In this document: positions 35,292 to 43,941 of the stretch, one piece after another
Numbering within the stretch: the first letter of the stretch is position 1
Layout of the letters: each line of letters starts with the position of its first letter
Assembly: GCA_934162425.1 (NCBI GenBank)
Contig: CAKPIS010000001.1
Location: forward strand, 164,155-228,154
Origin: an uncultured Bacilli bacterium
GTDB lineage: Bacteria > Bacillota_I > Bacilli_A > RF39 > UBA660
Length of the DNA: 64,000 nucleotides
Reading direction: 5' to 3'
Translations under genes and position numbers: made by a program
Notes under the pieces: model-generated
The model's database searches: none
The model's input: only the letters and a program-made list of their open reading frames with translations
What the model was told of the DNA's origin: nothing

Positions 35292-36409
35292 TTTGCAACA
35301 TATACAATACCACCTATTAATCCAAACCCAATTAATGATAAGCCAATTATAATTAATGGATTTTTATTACTAGATACCGTAACAACTTTTTCAGTAGTAC
35401 TAGTTTTCTTAGTTTTTATAACAGTAAATTTATATTCTCTTTTAGAACCATCTTCAGATGTAACAGTAAGTTTTACAACACTTCCATCTTTTAATTCATC
35501 ATTACCTGATATTTCAACTGAAGACTTATCACTAGCTAAAGTATAATCAAACGTAAGCTTTTTAACAGATGAATCAACTTCCACGTTATAAGAAAATTTA
35601 TCAGCTGTAAATTTAAATGAAGGATACTCTTTAATCTTTAAACTCTTTAAGGTAGCATCAGTTTCTAGTGCATCTCTTAAAACATTAATAGTATATGTAT
35701 TTTTAGTTTGTCCATCTTCTGCTAAAACAGTAATTGTTATCTTATTATTTTCACCTGCAACTAACTCACTTTTAACATTATCACTAATCACTAAAGTAGC
35801 ATTAGAATCTTCTAAAGTAGCATTTATTATAACTCTGCTAATTGAACCATCTACATTTAATGAATACTCGTTTATAGAACTACTAAATTTAGGTGTATAT
35901 GAAAGTTCAACTTTATCTTCTGATGTAATTTTAAGTTCTTTTAACTTTGCATTATTAGATTTTGCTTTAGAAGTAGGTGTAGCAGTTTGAGTTGTTGTTG
36001 ATGGTGATGTAGCTGTTGTAGTTGTGGTTGAAGTTGTAGTATTAGCCTTAACAGTTAACTTTTTAACCTCTGGAGTACTACCTCCATCATCGGATAACTT
36101 AATTTCAATTTTTTTATTTTCTGTTAAACTTAAATTCTTTTTAGCTGTAAATACAATAGTACAACCATCTTTTACTTTATTTTGCAGAACAAAATCAGAA
36201 GTACCACAGTTGTTTTTTGCCTCTAATATGCTTTTATCATAACTAATTTTATAATCACCAGTACGTGTTGGATTACTAATAGTTAACGTAGAACTTTTCC
36301 CAACTTCAATTGTCTCCGGATCTAATTTCATATTAGTAGCATTAACACTTATCATACCAACAAACATAAAAATAAATAATACTAATAAATAATTTAAAGT
36401 CTTCTTCAT
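35285..36409 (-). CDS. Surface protein with cadherin-like beta-sandwich domains
   Basis: About 374 residues: signal peptide (LNYLLVLFIFMFVGMISVNA), an N-terminal cohesin- or Ig-like beta domain (MKLDPETIEVGKSSTLTI), a Thr/Ser-rich linker (residues about 150-175), then two cadherin-like beta-sandwich domains. The first begins NAKLKELKITS and ends GQTKNTYTINVLR; the second begins ATLKSLKIKEY. A C-terminal transmembrane helix (PLIIIGLSLIGFGLIGGIVY) and KK end form the anchor. No sortase motif. Probably an exposed membrane-anchored adhesin. Start at 36409, GAGGTG upstream. It lies directly after ileS. Confidence 0.85.
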   Translation of the reverse strand: MKKTLNYLLVLFIFMFVGMISVNATNMKLDPETIEVGKSSTLTISNPTRTGDYKISYDKSILEAKNNCGTSDFVLQNKVKDGCTIVFTAKKNLSLTENKKIEIKLSDDGGSTPEVKKLTVKANTTTSTTTTTATSPSTTTQTATPTSKAKSNNAKLKELKITSEDKVELSYTPKFSSSINEYSLNVDGSISRVIINATLEDSNATLVISDNVKSELVAGENNKITITVLAEDGQTKNTYTINVLRDALETDATLKSLKIKEYPSFKFTADKFSYNVEVDSSVKKLTFDYTLASDKSSVEISGNDELKDGSVVKLTVTSEDGSKREYKFTVIKTKKTSTTEKVVTVSSNKNPLIIIGLSLIGFGLIGGIVYVAKK

Positions 36410-36476
36410 TTTACACACCTCATCTATTCTATTATTAATTTTAATATAAATGATTTTATAAGTCAATTGAAATAAG

Positions 36477-36503
36477 AAAAAAGCCCTCAAATTAGGCTTT
36501 TTC
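36477..36503 (-). terminator. Terminator after ileS
   Basis: Minus-strand GAAAAAGCC...GGCTTTTTT stem around the ileS stop codon, followed by T-rich sequence. Confidence 0.7.
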
Positions 36504-39500
36504 TACGTCAAGTTTAACATTAATACCATTTAAATCAAATTCTTCTGTTAAACCACTCTTCTTAACAATATTAATAGATAAAGTTTCTTCTTTAATCATA
36601 TCTTCAAAATCTTTTACTATCTTATCAAATTTATCTATAGCATCATAATATAAAGTAATTCTATCAGCAACATCAAAGTCTTTTACTTTTCTTAAGTTTT
36701 GCACCTTTGATATTAACTCTCTTGTAATACCTTCATTAATTAAATCTTCAGTTAAATTAGTATTCAATATAATGAAATTACTTCCTTCTTTTTTAGCATC
36801 ATAGCCTTCTTTTGCAGATACTCTAATATCAACCATATCTTCCGTAACATCAAATAATTCTCCATCTACTTTTATTGTTACAGCTTCTCCATTTTGAATA
36901 AACTTTATATCTTCATTAGTAAACTTATTTATCTCTTCTTGATATAATTTTATTTTAGGACCAAATATTTTACCTACTACTTTAAAGTTTGGTTTAACTT
37001 CAAAATTCATATAATTTGACAAATCAGGTATAAATGTAACTTTTTTAACATTTAACTCTTCTTTAATTAAATTAGTTAAATCACCTATTAATTCTTTATT
37101 CTTACCATCTATTAAAACTTCACTAATAGGTTGTCTAACTTTTATCTTAACTTCTTCCCTAGCATTTCTACCAAGAGATATTAAATCACGAACTAAGTCC
37201 ATTTTATTTTCTATTCTATCATCAACTAAATCTAAATTAGCTTTTGGAAAATCACATAAATGAACAGATTCATAATTAGTTAAAGATGTATATATCTCCT
37301 CAGCAGTAAATGATGCTATTGGTGCAATTAACTTACATAATCCAACTAATACTTCATAAGTAGTTTTATAAACTGCCTTTTTGCTATTATCTAAAGTACT
37401 TGACCAAAATCTTCTTCTATTTCTTCTAATGTACCAGTTAGATAAATCTTCTGACACAAAATAAGTTACTTCTTTTACAACTTTATGTAAATCATATTCA
37501 TCATAAGCTTTAGTTACATAATCAACTAATTTATTATATTTAGAAATTAACCATTTATCAATTTCTTCTCTATCTTCATACTTAACATCAAAACTTCTAG
37601 GATCTACGCTATCTGTATTAGCATATAAAGCAAAAAATGAGTAAGTGTTTCTAAATGTTGAGAAAAACTTAGAATATACTTCTTTTAATCCTTCAATATC
37701 AAACTTAATTGGTGTCCAAACAGGTGATACATAAGGTAAGTACCATCTAATAGGATCAGCACCATTTTCTTTGATAAGACCAAATGGATCTACTGCATTA
37801 CCTCTTGATTTATGCATTTTTTGACCATTTTTATCTAGCAATAAGTCATTAACTAATACGTTTTTATATGGACTTTTACCAGTTACAAAAGTACTAATTA
37901 CCATAAGTGAGTAAAACCATCCTCTTGTTTGATCAATACCTTCTGCTATAAAATCAGCTGGAAATTGACTTTCCCATAACTCTTTATTTTCAAATGGATA
38001 ATGATATTGTGCAAATGGCATAGAACCAGAATCAAACCAGCAATCGATAACTTCTGAAGTTCTATTCATAACATTACCACAGCAAGGACATTTAATGTGT
38101 ACATCATCTACGTATGGTCTATGAAGTTCAATACCCTCATCTATTTTCTCTATTGCTTTTTCAACTAACTCTTTTCTTGAACCTATCATTTCCATATGAC
38201 CACAAGAACATCTCCAAAGTGGAAGTGGTGTTCCCCAGTATCTATTTCTAGATATTGCCCAGTCCTTTAAGTCTAAAAGCCAGTTACCAAATCTTTTTTC
38301 TCCAACGTAAGATGGGTACCAATTAACTTTATTATTTTCTTCTATTATTTTATCTTTTAACTTAGTAATTTCAAGATAATAAGATGGTCTTGAATAATAT
38401 ACTAACGAACTATCACATCTCCAGCAATGAGGATAATCATGCTTCATTTTTTGTTTCTTAAATAACTTATCATTTTCTTTTAAATATTTAATAACTTCTA
38501 AATCAGCATCAAATATATTCATGCCCTTCCATAATCCTTCAGTATATCTTGCATCTTCTCCAACTGGATTAACATAAGGTAATTTATATCTTTTACCAAC
38601 ATTTGCATCATCTTCACCAAATGCAGGAGCAATATGTACAACACCAGTACCATCAGTCATAGTAACATAACTATCACATGTTACAAAAAACGCTTTACCA
38701 TTTACATCAAGAGATGGAATTAATTGTTCATATTCTGTATATTCTAAAGATTTACCTTTAAATGTATCAAGTACTTTGTAATCATCGCCTAATACTTTAC
38801 TAGCTAATTTTTCAGCTAATATAAATTTATAACCCTTAGATTCTACTTTTACATAATCTTCATCTGGATTAACACATAATGCAACGTTAGCAATTAAAGT
38901 CCAAGGAGTTGTTGTCCAAACAAGAAAATAGCTATCTTCTTTTTTTAATTTAAATGGAACTATTACAGTATTAGCATCAACTTCTTTATATCCTTGTGCA
39001 ACTTCATGGGAAGCAAGTCCTGTACCACATCTTGGACACCAAGGCATAATTTTAACACCCTCATAGAATAAGTTTTCATCAAAGAACTTCTTTAATATCC
39101 ACCATTCTGTTTCTATATAATCATTTTTATAAGTTATATATGAATTTTTAGTATCAATAAATTGTCCCATTTCATCAGTAAGTCTTGTAAATGATTCTTC
39201 ATTTTTCCATACAGCTTCACGGCACTTTTTATTAAATTTTTCAATACCATACTTTTCTATATCGCCTTTACCAGAAAAACCAAGTTCTTTTTCAACTTGT
39301 ACTTCAACGGGAAGTCCATGTGTATCCCATCCTATTTTTCTAAGTACTTTTTTGCCTTTCATTGTTTGATACTTACAAAATGCATCTTTTAAGAATTTAG
39401 CTACCATATGATGTACTCCTGGATTACCATTAGCAGTTGCAGGTCCATCATAAAATACAAAGTTCTCATTATCTTTTCTATTTTGTATTGTCTTATCTAA

Positions 39501-39587
39501 AATATCTTCACTCTTCCATTTTTCTAATATTTTTTGTTCTCTTTCATATTCACTATCCTTAGATAATTCATCAAATATCTTACTCAT
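36492..39587 (-). CDS. ileS: Isoleucyl-tRNA synthetase, type II (eukaryote-like)
   Basis: Class I synthetase charging tRNA-Ile, about 1031 residues. The N-terminal ATP-site motif reads FYDGPATANGNPGVHHMVAK, then GWDTHGLPVEVQVEKELGF; KMSKS appears as GQKMHKSRGNAVDPFG. The absence of a C-terminal zinc domain and the GxPGxHH form of the HIGH region mark the type II (IleRS2) clade, whose members are usually insensitive to mupirocin. The editing domain (CP1) is present (WTTTPWTLIANVALCVNPDE). The start is the ATG at 39587 after AGGAGG. Expression is controlled by the upstream T-box. Confidence 0.95.
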   Translation of the reverse strand: MSKIFDELSKDSEYEREQKILEKWKSEDILDKTIQNRKDNENFVFYDGPATANGNPGVHHMVAKFLKDAFCKYQTMKGKKVLRKIGWDTHGLPVEVQVEKELGFSGKGDIEKYGIEKFNKKCREAVWKNEESFTRLTDEMGQFIDTKNSYITYKNDYIETEWWILKKFFDENLFYEGVKIMPWCPRCGTGLASHEVAQGYKEVDANTVIVPFKLKKEDSYFLVWTTTPWTLIANVALCVNPDEDYVKVESKGYKFILAEKLASKVLGDDYKVLDTFKGKSLEYTEYEQLIPSLDVNGKAFFVTCDSYVTMTDGTGVVHIAPAFGEDDANVGKRYKLPYVNPVGEDARYTEGLWKGMNIFDADLEVIKYLKENDKLFKKQKMKHDYPHCWRCDSSLVYYSRPSYYLEITKLKDKIIEENNKVNWYPSYVGEKRFGNWLLDLKDWAISRNRYWGTPLPLWRCSCGHMEMIGSRKELVEKAIEKIDEGIELHRPYVDDVHIKCPCCGNVMNRTSEVIDCWFDSGSMPFAQYHYPFENKELWESQFPADFIAEGIDQTRGWFYSLMVISTFVTGKSPYKNVLVNDLLLDKNGQKMHKSRGNAVDPFGLIKENGADPIRWYLPYVSPVWTPIKFDIEGLKEVYSKFFSTFRNTYSFFALYANTDSVDPRSFDVKYEDREEIDKWLISKYNKLVDYVTKAYDEYDLHKVVKEVTYFVSEDLSNWYIRRNRRRFWSSTLDNSKKAVYKTTYEVLVGLCKLIAPIASFTAEEIYTSLTNYESVHLCDFPKANLDLVDDRIENKMDLVRDLISLGRNAREEVKIKVRQPISEVLIDGKNKELIGDLTNLIKEELNVKKVTFIPDLSNYMNFEVKPNFKVVGKIFGPKIKLYQEEINKFTNEDIKFIQNGEAVTIKVDGELFDVTEDMVDIRVSAKEGYDAKKEGSNFIILNTNLTEDLINEGITRELISKVQNLRKVKDFDVADRITLYYDAIDKFDKIVKDFEDMIKEETLSINIVKKSGLTEEFDLNGINVKLDVEKA

Positions 39588-39604
39588 AATATCCTCCTTT
39601 AAAA

Positions 39605-39850
39605 TATAAAAACTCATCCTAACAAAAGGATGAGTTATAACCCACGGTACCACCTTAATTCATATTATTAATTAATAATATGCACTTCTGTTTAGTTTTA
39701 ACGCTAATCAAGCGATATATCCTAATATTATTTCAGACATACACAATTAGAAGTGATTTGCATAACTTATATTTAATTTATCTTTCACCAAACGATAAAC
39801 TCCCTAATAAATAACCATTATGCCGTCTTCCGCACTTGTTTTATGTATTA
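39605..39850 (-). promoter_or_regulatory. T-box riboswitch upstream of ileS (Ile specifier)
   Basis: The leader carries the T-box sequence AAGGTGGTACCGTGGGTT (about 39639-39656) that forms the antiterminator, followed by the terminator stem AACTCATCCT/AGGATGAGTT (39611-39636) and T-run. Stem I is closed by AAGTG/CACTT, with ATC (39755-39757) directly before the closing strand, the expected specifier position for isoleucine. Uncharged tRNA-Ile should stabilise the antiterminator and allow ileS transcription. Confidence 0.9.
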
Positions 39851-39878
39851 ATTGTATCACAAAATAAGTATTTTGCAA
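39851..39878 (-). promoter_or_regulatory. Promoter of the ileS T-box transcript
   Basis: TTGCAA (39873-39878), 16-base spacer, extended -10 TGATACAAT with the hexamer at 39851-39856. Confidence 0.7.
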
Positions 39879-39894
39879 TACCAAATCATATAAA

Positions 39895-39919
39895 AAGACA
39901 AAACTAAATATTTTGCCTT
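39895..39919 (-). terminator. Terminator after sepF
   Basis: Minus-strand AAGGCAAAA/TTTTGTCTT stem (one G-U) followed by TTTATA. Confidence 0.65.
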
Positions 39920-39930
39920 AAATTATCAAT

Positions 39931-40329
39931 TTAAAAATCTTCTGAAATATTTTTTGTTCTACTTCTTTTAGGTTCATCTTCTTCAGTCATTTTACCTTGA
40001 ACATTTATATTCTTTGGTGTACATAAAAAGATACCATCACCTAACTTTTGCATAGAACCACCTATAGCATATAAGCATCCACTAACAAAGTCTATTATTC
40101 TTTTTCCTTGATCTGGAGTTACTCTTTTTAAGTTTACAACAACAGTATTTCTCTTTTTTAAATAGTCTGCTATTTGTTGTGACTCTGAAAAAGCTCTTGG
40201 CTCAAGTAAAATCATTTTAGAGCCTTCCTGGGTTTCCTCTCTTGTTGCTTCTTCAACACTTAGTGTATAGTATTCATCTTCACTAGAAATATCATTACCA
40301 CCCAATAATTTCTTTATACTAAAAGCCAT
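39931..40329 (-). CDS. sepF: Cell division protein SepF
   Basis: FtsZ-binding septum protein. About 132 residues: an N-terminal amphipathic membrane helix (MAFSIKKLLGG), an acidic linker, and the SepF core (ILLEPRAFSESQQIADYLKK, TVVVNLKRVTPDQGKRIIDF, SGCLYAIGGSMQKLGDGIFL). The start is the ATG at 40329 (GGAGGG upstream). In many Bacilli it lies just upstream of ileS, as here. Usually forms rings that bundle FtsZ filaments. Confidence 0.95.
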   Translation of the reverse strand: MAFSIKKLLGGNDISSEDEYYTLSVEEATREETQEGSKMILLEPRAFSESQQIADYLKKRNTVVVNLKRVTPDQGKRIIDFVSGCLYAIGGSMQKLGDGIFLCTPKNINVQGKMTEEDEPKRSRTKNISEDF

Positions 40330-40452
40330 CTTAAATCCCTCCAATTATATTCTTTAAATATTACTTTACTTATCTTATAAAAATATTCTACCATAATTAG
40401 AAAAAAAATTAAATACCTATAACAAAGTTTTACATTTTTTTACAAAAAGAAA

Positions 40453-40472
40453 AAGAAGCTTACTTGCTTCTT
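40453..40472 (-). terminator. Terminator after efp
   Basis: AAGAAGC/GCTTCTT stem overlapping the efp stop, followed by TTTTTC on the minus strand. Confidence 0.65.
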
Positions 40473-41020
40473 GATACATACTTACCATCACTTGTTGATA
40501 TTATAACTGATTCTCCTTCACTTATAAATAATGGTACCTTTATAGTCATACCATTTTCTAGTGTTGCATCTTTTAGAGCACCTTGTGAAGTATTTCCTTT
40601 TACAGCTTGCTCTGTATGAGTTATAACATAATCAATTTTTTCAGGTAAATTAATACCTAATAATTCAGATTCACAATAAATTAAGCTAACTTCTAAGTTT
40701 TCTTTTAAATATTTTACATCATCACCAATTTGATTACTTGTTAATTCAACTTGTTCATATGTATTCATATCCATAAAGCTATATGTATCTCCCGCTTGAT
40801 ATAAATATTGCATAGGTTTTCTTTGTACATGAGCTTTAGCTAACTTTACACTACTATTATATGTCTTTTCAACTATTGAACCTGTTCTTAAATTCTTAAG
40901 CTTCATTTTAACAAATGCAGCACCTTTACCAGGTTTAACGTGAGAAAATTCTAATACTTGGTATAAATTACCTTCATCTTCAACAGTCATACCATTTTTA
41001 ATGTCATTTACATTAATCAT
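40460..41020 (-). CDS. efp: Elongation factor P
   Basis: Relieves ribosome stalling at proline runs. 186 residues, three beta-barrel domains. The modified loop is in SHVKPGKGAAFVKMKLKNL, with the Lys at the tip (Gly-Lys-Gly) as in Bacillus EF-P. The C-terminal family signature (TLENGMTIKVPLFISEGESV) is intact. Its RBS is AAAGGAG. It lies downstream of rpmG with a terminator between. Confidence 0.96.
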   Translation of the reverse strand: MINVNDIKNGMTVEDEGNLYQVLEFSHVKPGKGAAFVKMKLKNLRTGSIVEKTYNSSVKLAKAHVQRKPMQYLYQAGDTYSFMDMNTYEQVELTSNQIGDDVKYLKENLEVSLIYCESELLGINLPEKIDYVITHTEQAVKGNTSQGALKDATLENGMTIKVPLFISEGESVIISTSDGKYVSRSK

Positions 41021-41047
41021 ATTTATTCTCCTTTCATAACTTTAAAA

Positions 41048-41066
41048 AATAAGCTTTAAGCTTATT
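41048..41066 (-). terminator. Terminator after rpmG
   Basis: Perfect AATAAGCTT/AAGCTTATT inverted repeat next to the rpmG stop, followed by TTTTTT on the minus strand. Confidence 0.75.
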
Positions 41067-41235
41067 AATTCTTTGTTTCTTTATGCATAGTATGTTTTCT
41101 ACATACTGGACAATATCTACTAATTTCCATACGTTCTGGATCATTCTTCTTGTTTTTTTCTAGACGATAATTTTGATTACCACAATCTGGGCATTTTAAA
41201 GTAATATTACCCCTGTTTTCATTTTTCTTTGCCAT
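41065..41235 (-). CDS. rpmG: 50S ribosomal protein L33 (zinc-binding form)
   Basis: A 56-residue gene below the usual ORF cut-off. It begins MAKKNENRGNITLKCPDCGN and has the zinc ribbon pairs Cys15-Cys18 (CPDC) and Cys42-Cys45 (CPVC), with ERMEISRYCPVCRKHTMHKE at the end. It is therefore the C+ form that needs zinc. AGGAGG is 6 bases before the ATG. It sits between the penicillin-binding protein gene and efp; many Bacilli have rpmG next to a PBP gene. Confidence 0.95.
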   Translation of the reverse strand: MAKKNENRGNITLKCPDCGNQNYRLEKNKKNDPERMEISRYCPVCRKHTMHKETKN

Positions 41236-41278
41236 AATTTTACCTCCTTTTTCGGATAACTATAGGTATTATACCAAA

Positions 41279-43312
41279 TTATTTGTAAATTTCAAAGAAA
41301 ATATTGCAAATTCTAGAAACAATTCTTTTATTTACACTACTAGTGTATGAAGAATAATTATTTTTATAGCTGACATGCGGTGAAATAGATACAATACTCA
41401 TCATAGGATTATCATATGGTGCATACCCTATAAAAGACTTTGTATAAGTTTCTGTATCAACCACTCCATCTCCTGATGCATCATAAAAAGTCTCTGATGT
41501 TCCTGTTTTTCCAGCTGGATTAGAAATACTTCCCATGTAATTTCTACCAAGTCCATCTTTCATAACACTTATAAATCCTTCTTTTACCCTTTTAAAATAA
41601 ATGTTGTCTATGTTAGATGTATTTAAAACTTTTCTATCATATTTTTTTATTACATCTCCAAGTGTGCCATCATCTTTAGCTTTTCTTATTTCACTAACTA
41701 AGTTAAGTTTTAATCTTACTCCTTCATTTGCAATAGTATTTATATAACTAGAAAGCTGAAGAGGAGTATATGTATCATACTGACCTATAGAATAGTTAAG
41801 TAAAAGTCCTGCATTTGATACTTTTCCCTTATAACCTTCTGTTTCATTTGGCAAATCTATTCCTGACTTTACTCCAAGACCTAAACTATTAAATACGCTT
41901 CTATAAGTATTTAATGCACTATCATCTACTTTAATTGGCATATTATAATAATAATTAATACCAGCGACTTTTAAAGCCACTTGAAATTGATAAGAGTTAG
42001 AAGATAAACTAAGTGCCCTAATGTCATTTAATGCTCCTAAATTTTTCCAGGAACACTTTTGAGGAGTATTTTTAAACTTAATACACTTATCATATAATAC
42101 TTCTCCTATTTTTAAATTACCAGTAGAATAACCAACAAGCATAGATGCACCCTTAACTATAGAACCTGGAGTATCACTTCCAGTTAATATATTGGTAGTA
42201 TAATCACTAACCTTATATCCATCTACTGTTTTATATATTTGTTTTGAAGCTAATGCTAAGACCTCACCAGTATTTGGATTAGTAATAACAACTGACGTAT
42301 GATCATAAAAGTTAGTATTAGCTTCTTCTTTAGCTTTTAAAAGTTCTTCTTCTATTATATTTTCTAATTCTTTTTGCAAGTCAATATCAATAGATAATAC
42401 TATATCATTACCCTTACTACCTTTTTTGACTAAAGTCTTTTTACCATTAGTAATTCTATATTTATCTTTAATACCTCTTAAAGTATCTTCATAACTATAT
42501 TCTAAATAACTAACTCCTACTCTATCATTAAGAGAATAACCTTTATTTAAATAATAGGCTTTTTCATCCTCTGGAACACCACTATCACTAGATGATACAT
42601 TTCCAAGAATTTGTCTTAAAGTATCTCCATAAGGATATATTCTCTTCCACGATGCTGATATACTAATTCCTTTTAAATTATTTAAATTTTCAGCTACATA
42701 AGCATACTCTTTTTCACTAGCTTCATCTTTTATTACTTTCTCATCATAATAATATCCCTTATGCATTAAATAATATATATAAGCTGCCTTTTTATCTTTA
42801 TCAATATAATCTTTTAATTCTTCATCAGTTATTCTTTTTACTTTTAAATCTTCAAGCTGGCTTGATTTTAGCTTTCTTGTTTTATATAGTTCATATTCTT
42901 CTTCAGTTATTTTTTTATTTGCCTTATCTTTATTATTTGCTATCCAAAACTCTTTTAGTCCTCTTGGTTTTAAATTAGAATAATCAATATCTAAATTATC
43001 AGCTAACGTATATGATAAATCTATTTCATCTTTTACTGTCATACCATTTTCTTTTTTATAACTTATTAGATATGTACCAACATTATCTACTATCACATTA
43101 TAATTTCTATCATATATTTTTCCCCTTGGCATTGAAGGACCATATACTTCTTTTGTTGATACTTTTTTTAATTCTTCTAGTGATGCTTTATTATTTGTAA
43201 GCTGCATATATGATAATTTAGTAATTAATACAGTAAAACAAATAATTGTAATAACAAAAACTATAAGCATTCTTCTTTTTGATATAACTTCTATATTTAT
43301 ATTATCCTTCAT
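41279..43312 (-). CDS. Class B penicillin-binding protein (transpeptidase)
   Basis: 677 residues. An N-terminal transmembrane anchor (MLIVFVITIICFTVLITKL) is followed by the dimerisation domain with GPSMPRGKIYDRN, then the transpeptidase domain: SxxK in TPGSIVKGASM, SxN in LSLSSNSYQF and KTG in NPAGKTGTSE. A D,D-transpeptidase of the PBP2/PBP2B/SpoVD group for peptidoglycan crosslinking. Class A glycosyltransferase motifs are absent. An insertion rich in Lys/Asp/Glu between residues about 115 and 190 makes the N-domain long. It cannot be assigned to division, elongation or sporulation from sequence alone. Confidence 0.92.
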   Translation of the reverse strand: MKDNINIEVISKRRMLIVFVITIICFTVLITKLSYMQLTNNKASLEELKKVSTKEVYGPSMPRGKIYDRNYNVIVDNVGTYLISYKKENGMTVKDEIDLSYTLADNLDIDYSNLKPRGLKEFWIANNKDKANKKITEEEYELYKTRKLKSSQLEDLKVKRITDEELKDYIDKDKKAAYIYYLMHKGYYYDEKVIKDEASEKEYAYVAENLNNLKGISISASWKRIYPYGDTLRQILGNVSSSDSGVPEDEKAYYLNKGYSLNDRVGVSYLEYSYEDTLRGIKDKYRITNGKKTLVKKGSKGNDIVLSIDIDLQKELENIIEEELLKAKEEANTNFYDHTSVVITNPNTGEVLALASKQIYKTVDGYKVSDYTTNILTGSDTPGSIVKGASMLVGYSTGNLKIGEVLYDKCIKFKNTPQKCSWKNLGALNDIRALSLSSNSYQFQVALKVAGINYYYNMPIKVDDSALNTYRSVFNSLGLGVKSGIDLPNETEGYKGKVSNAGLLLNYSIGQYDTYTPLQLSSYINTIANEGVRLKLNLVSEIRKAKDDGTLGDVIKKYDRKVLNTSNIDNIYFKRVKEGFISVMKDGLGRNYMGSISNPAGKTGTSETFYDASGDGVVDTETYTKSFIGYAPYDNPMMSIVSISPHVSYKNNYSSYTSSVNKRIVSRICNIFFEIYK

Positions 43313-43386
43313 TTGTAAATCACCCTTTATTAATATGGAAAAAAATATACATGATATGCATATAATAAATAAGGAGATTAGATAAT

Positions 43387-43641
43387 ATGTATGAAATGTT
43401 AATAAAAGAATATTTAAAAAAATTATCTATCAACGATATAGATAATTTTGCTTTAAAAAATAATATTACGCTTAAATATGGAGAAAATAAAATCATATAT
43501 GATTTTATAAAACAAAGATGGATGGAAGTATATAGTGGAAATACATATGATGCATTTAATTATTTAAAAAACAATATATCTAAAGAAACATATGATTTTA
43601 TAATGAAACTATATAATGAATTTGTAAATAAAATCAAATAA
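43387..43641 (+). CDS. Small DUF2624-like protein
   Basis: 84 residues, helical, cytoplasmic (KLSINDIDNFALKNNITLKY, then IYDFIKQRWMEVYSG). The pattern resembles the short DUF2624 (YqfT-type) proteins of Bacilli, but I cannot be sure. AAGGAG precedes the ATG, and a TATAAT box lies about 20 bases upstream. Transcribed divergently from the PBP gene and ended by a shared bidirectional terminator. Confidence 0.65.
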   Translation: MYEMLIKEYLKKLSINDIDNFALKNNITLKYGENKIIYDFIKQRWMEVYSGNTYDAFNYLKNNISKETYDFIMKLYNEFVNKIK

Positions 43642-43665
43642 AAAGCCTAATTTTTTTAGGCTTTT
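43641..43665. terminator. Bidirectional terminator between the DUF2624-like and pilin genes
   Basis: AAAAGCCTAA (43641-43650) pairs with TTAGGCTTTT (43656-43665), a 10-base-pair stem with T-runs on both strands. Confidence 0.85.
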
Positions 43666-43857
43666 TTATTTACATGATCCTTCTCCAGGATTATCTCCTT
43701 TTACATAGCTTTGCCCTGATAATTCACAAGAAGCTTTAGTAATAGAATCTTTTATACTACCACCAAATATTTTTATTGCACTTATTGCAATTACAGATAC
43801 TAATGCAATTATAAGTACATATTCAATTAATGCTTGTCCTTTTTTATTTTTAATCAT
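43666..43857 (-). CDS. Flp/Fap-type pilin-like protein
   Basis: About 63 residues with the class III prepilin pattern: a short basic leader (MIKNKKG) followed directly by QALIEYVLIIALVSVIAISA, with Glu at +5, as in Flp pilins. The C-terminal part has two cysteines and a GDNPGEGSCK end. Such pilins are normally cut by a TadV/PilD-type peptidase and assembled by a Tad machinery, none of which is in this window. Start ATG at 43857 (GAGGGTG upstream). It has its own promoter. Confidence 0.8.
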   Translation of the reverse strand: MIKNKKGQALIEYVLIIALVSVIAISAIKIFGGSIKDSITKASCELSGQSYVKGDNPGEGSCK

Positions 43858-43885
43858 ATTTAACACCCTCTATCTAACTATTAAT

Positions 43886-43915
43886 AGTGTACCATTTTAC
43901 TTAGTAGTTTGTCAA
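43886..43915 (-). promoter_or_regulatory. Promoter of the pilin-like gene
   Basis: Minus-strand TTGACA (43910-43915), 18-base spacer, extended -10 TGGTACACT (hexamer 43886-43891). Confidence 0.7.
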
Positions 43916-43941
43916 TTACTCTGTTACATTTTTACTGTTTA

